From positions 1-11,234 of the forward strand of contig CAJTYN010000098.1 of NCBI GenBank assembly GCA_910584115.1: a stretch of DNA of 11,234 bases, in the 5' to 3' direction. The translations under genes and the position numbers were made by a program. The DNA comes from an uncultured Lachnospiraceae bacterium (GTDB lineage: Bacteria > Bacillota > Clostridia > Lachnospirales > Lachnospiraceae). Shown here piece by piece: positions 6,476 to 11,234 of this stretch. The notes beneath the pieces were generated by a model, which saw only the letters and a list, made by a program, of their open reading frames with translations, made no database searches and was not told where the DNA came from. Within the stretch, counting starts at the first letter, position 1; every line of letters starts with the position of its first letter.

Positions 6476-7246
6476 ATGTTAAGAGAAAGGCTGAAATGGA
6501 TGGCGGCCTGGATGGCCATGGCCGTGTTCGTGCTCGGCGCGATCCGCTATGTGCCGGAGGTGGTCAGTGTCACCACCAGCGTGGACGGGAGGGAGATGCC
6601 CATCTGTTCTGTGGATACGGCAAGAGAACAGGTCGCTCTGAGTTTTGATCCTGTCCGCGGGGAGGGGGATCCGGAGGAGACGTATGAGATACTGAAGATC
6701 TTGGAAGGCCATGGCGTGGAGGCGACTTTTTTTGTGACGGGGGTCTGGGTGGAGGAGCATCCGCAGGAAGTGGAGGCGATCCATGACGCGGGGCACGATC
6801 TGGGGAACTTGGGCGAGAGTTACAGGGATATGACAGGACTGAGCCAAGAAGAGATCGCGGCGGGACTGGCCGGGGTACATAGACGGGTGAAGGAGCTGAC
6901 AGGGACAGAGATGGAGCTGTTTAGGCCGCCCCTGGGAGTTTTCGATGATGAGATCATCCGTACGGCCGGGGAGAGCGGGTACCATACTGTCCAGTGGTCG
7001 GTGGACAGCATGGACTGGAAAGATCATGGGGCAGACGCGATCGTGGAAACGGTCTGCACCCATAAAGACTTAGGAAACGGAGCCATCATCCTGTGCCATA
7101 ACGGCGCAAAGTATACGGTCCAGGCGCTGGATCCCCTGCTCACCCGGCTCTCGTCACAGGGGTATGAGGTGGTCCCGGTATCCCGGCTGATCTATAAGAG
7201 CGGCTTTCATATGGAGCCGGGCGGACGGCAGACATTGGATCATTGA
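6476..7246 (+). CDS. Membrane-anchored NodB-fold (polysaccharide deacetylase family) protein, probably inactive
   Basis: A 256-residue protein: one N-terminal membrane anchor (about 8-24), a short linker, then a NodB/CE4 domain from about 50 to 240. Family motifs are recognisable: VALSFDPV (53-60), ATFFVTG (83-89), GHDLGNLGESYRD (106-118), FRPPLG (149-154), WSVDSMDW (174-181) and ILCHNG (205-210). Compared with the usual FDDGP and GNHSxxH patterns, the metal-binding Asp is Pro59, and the two metal-binding His are Leu112 and Tyr116. The catalytic-base position Asp58, Arg150, Pro151-152 and His208 are kept. Clostridial homologues include sporulation-associated deacetylases, but this copy should not bind the usual zinc site and may act as a cell-wall binding or regulatory protein outside the membrane. 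GGGGAG (6464-6469) 6 nt before the ATG supports the start. It overlaps the end of typA by 7 nt tail-to-tail. Confidence 0.85.
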   Translation: MLRERLKWMAAWMAMAVFVLGAIRYVPEVVSVTTSVDGREMPICSVDTAREQVALSFDPVRGEGDPEETYEILKILEGHGVEATFFVTGVWVEEHPQEVEAIHDAGHDLGNLGESYRDMTGLSQEEIAAGLAGVHRRVKELTGTEMELFRPPLGVFDDEIIRTAGESGYHTVQWSVDSMDWKDHGADAIVETVCTHKDLGNGAIILCHNGAKYTVQALDPLLTRLSSQGYEVVPVSRLIYKSGFHMEPGGRQTLDH

Positions 7247-9075
7247 TGCCGTTGATTGGCGGCTCTCTTGCGCTCCCTGGAATCTAAGATCTTCTTGCGG
7301 ATGCGCAGGCTGGCCGGGGTGACCTCCAGCAGCTCGTCGGTGTTGATGAATTCCAGGGCCTGCTCCAGGCTGAGTATCCGCGGGGGCGTCAGCTTCAGGG
7401 CTTCGTCCGCGGAGGAGGAGCGGGTGTTGGTCAGATGCTTGGTCTTGCAGACATTTAACTCGATGTCCTCGGCTTTTCCGTTCTGGCCGATGACCATGCC
7501 GCTGTAGACCCGCTCTCCGGGGCCGATGAAGAGGGCGCCTCGGTCCTGGGCGGAGAAAAGGCCGTAGGTCACCGCTTCCCCGGCTTCGAAAGCGATGAGG
7601 GAGCCCTGCTTGCGGTAATCGATGTCGCCCTTGTAGGGGCCGTAGCCGTCGTAGGTGGTGTTCAAGATCCCGTTGCCCTTGGTCAGTGTGAGGAATTCGC
7701 CGCGGAATCCGATCAGACCCCTGGCCGGGATGTGGAATTCCAGTCGGTTGGAGCCGTCGCTGGCCACGCTCATGCCCTGCAGTTCCCCTTTCCGTTCGCT
7801 CAGCTTGCTGATCACGGATCCGGAGGATTCCTCGGGGACGTCGATGTACGCGATCTCCATCGGTTCCAGTTTACGGCCTCGCTCGTCTTCCCGGTACAGG
7901 ACCTCGGCCTTGCTCACGGCAAACTCGTAGCCTTCACGGCGCATGTTCTCGATGAGCACGGAGAGATGCAGCTCGCCACGGCCGGAGACTTTGAAGCAGT
8001 CGGGAGAGCCGGTGTCTTCCACGCGCAGGCTCACGTCCGTGTTCAGTTCCCGCATCAGCCGGTCACGCAGATGGCGGGAGGTGACGTATTTTCCTTCCTG
8101 CCCGGCCAGGGGGCTGTCGTTGACCATGAAATTCATGGCGATCGTGGGCTCTGAGATCTTCTGGAACGGGATCGGATCCGGGTGCTCCGGGTCGCAGATC
8201 GTATCGCCGATGTGGATGCCGGCGATGCCGGAGATGGCCACGATGGATCCTACCTGTGCTTCGGTCACGTCCACTTTGGAGAGGCCGTCGAACTCGTATA
8301 GTTTACTGATCTTGACCCGCTCCTGCTTCTCCGGGTCGTGTTCATTGACCAGGATCACATCCTGATTGACGCGGATGGAACCGTTGTCTACTTTCCCGAT
8401 GCCGATCCGTCCCACGTATTCATTGTAGTCGATGGTGCTGATCAGGACCTGTGTCCCGGCATCCGGGTCGCCTTCCGGGGCGGGGATGTATTTTAGGATC
8501 GTCTCGAACAGGGGCTGCATGTCCTGGGGGGAGTCGGCCAGATCCAGCACGGCATGGCCGGCTTTGGCGGAAGCGTAGAGGAAGGGGCAGTCCAGCTGTT
8601 CGTCGGATGCCTCCAGATCCATGAGGAGTTCTAAGACTTCGTCGATCACCTCGTCCGGGCGGGCCTCGGGCCGGTCGATCTTATTGATGCAGACGATCAC
8701 ATGGAGATCCAGCTCCAGCGCTTTTTTCAGCACGAACTTGGTCTGAGGCATGGCGCCTTCGAAAGCATCCACCACCAAGATCACGCCGTCGACCATCTTC
8801 AGCACGCGCTCCACCTCGCCGCCGAAATCCGCATGGCCCGGGGTGTCGATGATGTTGATCTTCGTATCTTTATAGTAGACCGCCGTATTCTTGGAGAGGA
8901 TGGTGATCCCCCGCTCCCGCTCGATGTCGTTGGAATCCATGACCCGCTCCTGGACTTCCTGGTTTTCACGGAACACACCGCTCTGTTTCAGGAGCTCGTC
9001 CACCAGGGTGGTCTTTCCGTGGTCGACATGGGCGATGATCGCTATATTACGGACGTCTTCACGTTTGATCTTCAT
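7240..9075 (-). CDS. typA: Ribosome-associated translational GTPase TypA/BipA
   Basis: The 611-residue protein has the expected length and order for TypA/BipA. GTPase motifs are complete: G1 AHVDHGKT (15-22), G2 RGITI (55-59), G3 DTPGH (77-81), G4 NKID (131-134), G5 SAK near 165. The EF-G-like domains III and V follow, then the BipA-specific C-terminal domain (ARGLIGFRGEFLTLTKG, and VCKTKHLTNTRSSSADEALKL). It binds 70S ribosomes in the cytoplasm and is involved in ribosome assembly and stress adaptation, notably at low temperature. The start is ATG 9075, since AGAAAGGAT lies about 7 nt upstream; an in-frame ATG at 9120 has no such site and would add 15 atypical residues. The stop TGA overlaps the stop of the converging NodB-like gene. 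A candidate promoter is at 9127-9154. Confidence 0.97.
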   Translation of the reverse strand: MKIKREDVRNIAIIAHVDHGKTTLVDELLKQSGVFRENQEVQERVMDSNDIERERGITILSKNTAVYYKDTKINIIDTPGHADFGGEVERVLKMVDGVILVVDAFEGAMPQTKFVLKKALELDLHVIVCINKIDRPEARPDEVIDEVLELLMDLEASDEQLDCPFLYASAKAGHAVLDLADSPQDMQPLFETILKYIPAPEGDPDAGTQVLISTIDYNEYVGRIGIGKVDNGSIRVNQDVILVNEHDPEKQERVKISKLYEFDGLSKVDVTEAQVGSIVAISGIAGIHIGDTICDPEHPDPIPFQKISEPTIAMNFMVNDSPLAGQEGKYVTSRHLRDRLMRELNTDVSLRVEDTGSPDCFKVSGRGELHLSVLIENMRREGYEFAVSKAEVLYREDERGRKLEPMEIAYIDVPEESSGSVISKLSERKGELQGMSVASDGSNRLEFHIPARGLIGFRGEFLTLTKGNGILNTTYDGYGPYKGDIDYRKQGSLIAFEAGEAVTYGLFSAQDRGALFIGPGERVYSGMVIGQNGKAEDIELNVCKTKHLTNTRSSSADEALKLTPPRILSLEQALEFINTDELLEVTPASLRIRKKILDSRERKRAANQRHQ

Positions 9076-9126
9076 ATATCTATCCTTTCTGAAATAAAAC
9101 CGTAGGCATTGACTGCTCAATATGAT

Positions 9127-9154
9127 AGTTTAGCATATTCTGGGGAGATTGCAA
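9127..9154 (-). promoter_or_regulatory. Candidate extended -10 promoter for typA
   Basis: On the minus strand TTGCAA (9154-9149) is followed after 16 nt by TAAACT (9132-9127), which is preceded by TG-n (TGCTAAACT). It gives a 5' leader of about 45 nt before ATG 9075. Both boxes are only 4 of 6 to consensus, so support rests on spacing, the extended -10 and position. Confidence 0.4.
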
Positions 9155-9252
9155 GAAAAATAAAAATACGATCTTCAGGTTCTATTTAAAAAGACGCGCG
9201 CATAAATATGATATAGACAAACTACCACAAAGAGGAAGGGGAACTATTATTC

Positions 9253-9879
9253 ATGGCAGATAAGATCATTGAAAACAACCAGGTATCTATTATGGGCAAG
9301 ATCGCGACCGGCTTCACATTCAGCCACCAGGTGTTCGGGGAAGGCTTCTATACGATGGAGCTCCTGATCAAACGCCTGAGCGACTCGGAGGACCGGATCC
9401 CGGTCATGATCTCGGAGCGGCTGATCGACGTGGAGCAGGATTACGTGGGGGAATATATCCAGGTACACGGGCAGTTCCGCTCGTATAACCGGCACGAGGA
9501 GAAGCGGAACCGTCTGGTGCTCTCTGTGTTTGCCCGGGACATGAGTTTCGTGGAGGAAGAGGATGAGTCCATGCCGGTCAACCAGATCTTCCTGGACGGC
9601 TATATCTGTAAACCGCCCGTCTACCGCAAGACTCCGCTGGGAAGAGAGATCGCGGACCTGCTCCTGGCGGTCAACCGGCCCTATGGAAAATCCGACTACA
9701 TACCGTGTATCTGCTGGGGGCGGAACGCCCGCTATGCGTCGGCCTTTGAGGTGGGAGGCCACGTCCTGATCTGGGGGCGGATCCAGAGCCGGGATTATAT
9801 GAAGAAGATCGGGGAAAATGAGACAGAGAAGCGCACGGCGTACGAGATCTCGGTGAGCAAGCTGGAATATATGGAATAA
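9253..9879 (+). CDS. Tandem OB-fold single-stranded-DNA-binding-like protein
   Basis: A protein of 208 residues with two OB-fold units. The second (about 109-207) is typical SSB: FLDGYICKPPVYRKTPLGRE (112-131), LLLAVNRPYGKSDYIPCICW (136-155), GHVLIWGRIQSRDY (169-182). The first (about 8-100: SIMGKIATGF, FYTMELLIKR, YVGEYIQVHGQFRSYN) has the same strand order but lacks the loop signatures. The linker 100-107 is acidic. There is no acidic DDDIPF-type tail at the C-terminus, which ends KLEYME, so recruitment of repair enzymes through the usual SSB tip is unlikely. It is presumably an accessory SSB rather than the replicative one. AGGAAGGGGA precedes ATG 9253 by about 11 nt. It is divergent from typA and followed 106 nt later by the adenosyltransferase-family gene on the same strand. 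No clear -35 was seen; TATGAT at 9207-9212 is a possible -10. Confidence 0.85.
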   Translation: MADKIIENNQVSIMGKIATGFTFSHQVFGEGFYTMELLIKRLSDSEDRIPVMISERLIDVEQDYVGEYIQVHGQFRSYNRHEEKRNRLVLSVFARDMSFVEEEDESMPVNQIFLDGYICKPPVYRKTPLGREIADLLLAVNRPYGKSDYIPCICWGRNARYASAFEVGGHVLIWGRIQSRDYMKKIGENETEKRTAYEISVSKLEYME

Positions 9880-9985
9880 TCTTGCATTCTTTAGGGAAGT
9901 GGTGTAAGATACATTTCATGAGGACAAACGTGAGAAAATGCGGGCCGCAGGCCAGCCGGCATCAAGATACAGGAGAGGTGAGGAT

Positions 9986-10483
9986 ATGTACGAGGGATGT
10001 GTGGAAATATTCTGCGGGAATGGGAGAGGGAAGACGTCGATGGCTCTCGGTAAGAGTATCCGTTCCTGTTCGCGGGGCAACAGCGTGGTGATCATCCAGT
10101 TCCTGAAAGGGCGCGAAACGGGGGAATTGAGCTACCTGAGCAATATGAACATGGATATCAAATTGTTCCGTTTCGAGAGATCTGATAAATTTTACGAGGA
10201 ACTGGACGAATGCGAACGGGCCGAACAGAAGGCAAATATACTCAATGGCCTGAATTTTGCCAGAAAACTATTGACGACCTGCGAATGCGATCTCCTGGTC
10301 CTGGATGAGATCCTGGGCGTGCTGGACTATGGGATCGTACAGACGGAAGATATCATCCAGCTCATCGTCAAGGGCAGGGAAGAAGGGATGCATATGATCT
10401 TGACCGGAAGATTCATGTGCGATCAGCTGCGCCCGTATGTGGATTCGGTGACGACGGTGGAGACGGAGGATCTTAGGGCTTAG
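9986..10483 (+). CDS. cobO: Corrinoid adenosyltransferase family protein (CobO/CobA/BtuR type)
   Basis: A 165-residue P-loop protein: Walker A GNGRGKT (11-17) with Ser18 where Thr is usual, VIIQFLKG (35-42), NGLNFARKLL (88-97), Walker B LLVLDEILGVLDYG (103-116) and MILTGR (137-142). This order matches the ATP:cob(I)alamin/cob(I)yrinic acid a,c-diamide adenosyltransferases of the CobA/CobO/BtuR family, which attach the adenosyl group to Co(I) corrinoids. The usual C-terminal VTEMxxxKHPF ending is replaced by VTTVETEDLRA, and GKG is GRG, so it is a divergent member and another function is possible. ATG 9986 is chosen because AGGAGAGGTGAGG immediately precedes it; an in-frame ATG at 9938 would add 16 atypical residues. 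It shares orientation with the SSB-like gene upstream and is closed by a terminator at 10514-10554. Confidence 0.8.
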   Translation: MYEGCVEIFCGNGRGKTSMALGKSIRSCSRGNSVVIIQFLKGRETGELSYLSNMNMDIKLFRFERSDKFYEELDECERAEQKANILNGLNFARKLLTTCECDLLVLDEILGVLDYGIVQTEDIIQLIVKGREEGMHMILTGRFMCDQLRPYVDSVTTVETEDLRA

Positions 10484-10513
10484 AGCGTGAGTGTGATCGA
10501 TATGGTGAGGAGG

Positions 10514-10554
10514 CCGCTTTTCTGACGCGATCGGATGTCAGAAAAGCGGTTTTT
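10514..10554 (+). terminator. Intrinsic terminator after the adenosyltransferase gene
   Basis: CCGCTTTTCTGAC (10514-10526) pairs perfectly with GTCAGAAAAGCGG (10537-10549): 13 bp with a 10-nt loop, followed by TTTTT (10550-10554). There is no T-tract on the other strand, so it should act rightward only. Its right arm contains the last codons and stop of the converging hicA. Confidence 0.85.
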
Positions 10555-10726
10555 CAGAATTTATGATCGCGTTTGCTGTGTGTCGCGATCTTATTTTTGT
10601 ATCAACTGTTACATGGCGGTCGGTGATCGGACTGTACCAGATATCGTGGTCACCTTTTCCACGGCGCAAAAATACACATCCGTTCTGAGAAAGGATCTTT
10701 CGTACTTTCTTTTCGAACTCTGCCAT
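10538..10726 (-). CDS. hicA: HicA-family mRNA interferase toxin
   Basis: A 62-residue protein of the HicA (YcfA-like) dsRBD-fold family. The sequence GKGDHDIWYSP (23-33) contains the catalytic His27, and KIRSRHTANAI (44-54) is the conserved C-terminal helix of the subfamily. HicA toxins cleave mRNA without ribosomes and are held inactive by HicB. Its ATG overlaps the antitoxin stop by one base (TAATG), and AAAGGATGG lies just upstream inside the antitoxin gene, so translation is likely coupled. After NAI the usual KQAG(L/I)-type ending is replaced by INSEKPLF; those last codons and the TGA form one arm of the opposite-strand terminator. The active site looks complete, so activity is plausible. 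Confidence 0.85.
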   Translation of the reverse strand: MAEFEKKVRKILSQNGCVFLRRGKGDHDIWYSPITDRHVTVDTKIRSRHTANAIINSEKPLF

Positions 10727-10944
10727 TAAAAGACCATCCTTTCATGTCTTTCGGATCTAAAGACTAGAGAAAATGGCTGTGGTCTGGATGTGTTTAGTCC
10801 GAGCAATTCTGGTATGGCAAAACGTGTACGTTCAAGCAATGCATCAAATGAACCAGATTCTAATACAAGACCAGGGATATCGTCGCTTGTAGCGATCCAC
10901 ACGCTAGCTTCATTGTCCCAGATAAAGGTTACAACATATTCCAT
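10726..10944 (-). CDS. hicB: HicB-like antitoxin (DUF1902 type)
   Basis: A 72-residue protein starting MEYVVTFIWDNEASVWIATS, with the pattern W-x-A-x-S-D-D-I-P-G-L-V-L-E and a following helix with PELLGLN. This is the small HicB-like/DUF1902 fold that neutralises HicA. No DNA-binding helix-turn-helix or ribbon-helix-helix extension is visible, so autoregulation would need another part. ATG 10944 is preferred: AAAAGGAG ends 9 nt before it, while the in-frame ATG at 10953 would touch the ribosome binding site. It precedes the toxin, as expected for antitoxin-first order, and overlaps it by 1 nt. Confidence 0.82.
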   Translation of the reverse strand: MEYVVTFIWDNEASVWIATSDDIPGLVLESGSFDALLERTRFAIPELLGLNTSRPQPFSLVFRSERHERMVF

Positions 10945-10964
10945 AGTACACATCTCCTTTTAAT

Positions 10965-10992
10965 TCTATATGATATCTGCTTAAGATCACAA
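10965..10992 (-). promoter_or_regulatory. Candidate promoter for hicBA
   Basis: On the minus strand TTGTGA (10992-10987) and TATAGA (10970-10965) are 16 nt apart, leaving a short leader before ATG 10944. Both boxes are 4 of 6 to consensus. It starts right after the tRNA terminator, so the pair probably has its own transcript. Confidence 0.4.
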
Positions 10993-10998
10993 GAGCTT

Positions 10999-11052
10999 AA
11001 AAAAATCCCGTATTTGTATGGTTTCATAAAAAACTCTACAAATACGGGATTT
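10999..11052 (-). terminator. Intrinsic terminator of the tRNA-Glu/tRNA-Cys transcript
   Basis: TACAAATACGGGATTT (11037-11052) and AAATCCCGTATTTGTA (11003-11018) form a perfect 16-bp stem with an 18-nt AT-rich loop. On the minus strand the stem runs into a seven-T tract (10999-11005). It lies 10 nt past the tRNA-Cys gene. Confidence 0.85.
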
Positions 11053-11061
11053 CAGATCCAG

Positions 11062-11133
11062 AGGCGCAGACCGGATTTGAACCGGTGAATCAGGGTGTTG
11101 CAGACCCACGCCTTACCACTTGGCTACTGCGCC
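11062..11133 (-). tRNA. tRNA-Cys (anticodon GCA)
   Basis: The cloverleaf folds: acceptor GGCGCAG/CTGCGCC (7 bp), D arm GCC/GGC, anticodon loop CTGCAAC with GCA at 11101-11099, T arm ACCGG/CCGGT around TTCAAAT, discriminator U. The anticodon stem TGGGT/ACCCT has a U-U mismatch at 27-43, and position 38 is C rather than the common A. CCA is not encoded. It follows tRNA-Glu by 27 nt. Confidence 0.95.
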
Positions 11134-11160
11134 GTATCAATAAAATATGCTATTGCAAAA

Positions 11161-11232
11161 TGACTCCAAGGGGATTTGAACCCCTGTTACCGCCGTGAAA
11201 GGGCGGTGTCTTAACCACTTGACCATGGAGCC
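11161..11232 (-). tRNA. tRNA-Glu (anticodon UUC)
   Basis: The cloverleaf folds: acceptor GGCTCCA/TGGAGTC with a G-U pair at 2-71, D arm GTC/GAC, anticodon stem CCGCC/GGCGG around CTTTCAC with UUC at 11199-11197, T arm AGGGG/CCCCT around TTCAAAT, discriminator A. CCA is not encoded. Its promoter lies beyond the window. Confidence 0.96.
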
Positions 11233-11234
11233 AT

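Noticed and set aside
6479..7063. Minus-strand open frame of 194 codons opposite the NodB-like gene
   Set aside because: His/Pro/Arg-rich antisense shadow of a clear family member; no start signal.
9889..9985. Canonical cobalamin riboswitch before the adenosyltransferase gene
   Set aside because: The region is only about 100 nt and lacks the conserved CCGCCACTG core; kept only as a weak finding.
9938..9985. Upstream ATG extending the adenosyltransferase by 16 residues
   Set aside because: No ribosome binding site before 9938, while a strong one directly precedes 9986, and the extension does not look like the family N-terminus.

Overview
This window looks like a chromosomal segment of a low- to mid-GC Gram-positive anaerobe, most likely a gut Clostridia (Lachnospiraceae-like). 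The signs are strong AAGGAGG-type ribosome binding sites on almost every gene, an extended -10 promoter, tRNA genes without encoded CCA, a Firmicutes-length TypA, and a non-pyrrolysine MttB-family methyltransferase paired with BCCT carriers. The taxonomic call is inference; there is no rRNA or other marker here to settle it.

Layout. (1) 1-723: an iron-sulfur-flavoprotein-like reductase on the minus strand with its own sigma-A promoter, followed by the first codons of a further minus-strand gene that runs off the window. (2) 828-6475: a quaternary-amine module. A TetR-type regulator (plus) runs tail-to-tail into a minus-strand cluster of BCCT carrier, MttB-superfamily methyltransferase, BCCT carrier. 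The AT-rich control region upstream of that cluster has an 18-bp perfect palindrome and a second copy of its left part close to the first gene. (3) 6476-9075: a membrane-anchored NodB-fold protein that has lost all three metal ligands, tail-to-tail (7-bp overlap) with the ribosome-associated GTPase TypA/BipA. (4) 9253-10554: a protein with two OB folds related to single-stranded-DNA-binding protein, then a short corrinoid adenosyltransferase-family protein, closed by a strong intrinsic terminator. (5) 10538-11234: a minus-strand HicB/HicA-type toxin-antitoxin pair whose toxin 3' end lies inside that terminator, then a minus-strand tRNA-Glu - tRNA-Cys pair with its own long-stem terminator.

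How the parts may work together. The BCCT carriers would import a quaternary amine (glycine betaine, proline betaine, carnitine or similar), and the MttB homologue would move one methyl group to a corrinoid protein. No corrinoid protein, second methyltransferase or corrinoid reductive activase is present, so the module must borrow these from elsewhere. The adenosyltransferase-family gene 3.8 kb away also concerns corrinoids, but nothing in the sequence ties it to the module. The TetR gene is the obvious candidate regulator of the carrier/methyltransferase cluster. No CRISPR array, insertion sequence or phage gene was seen.
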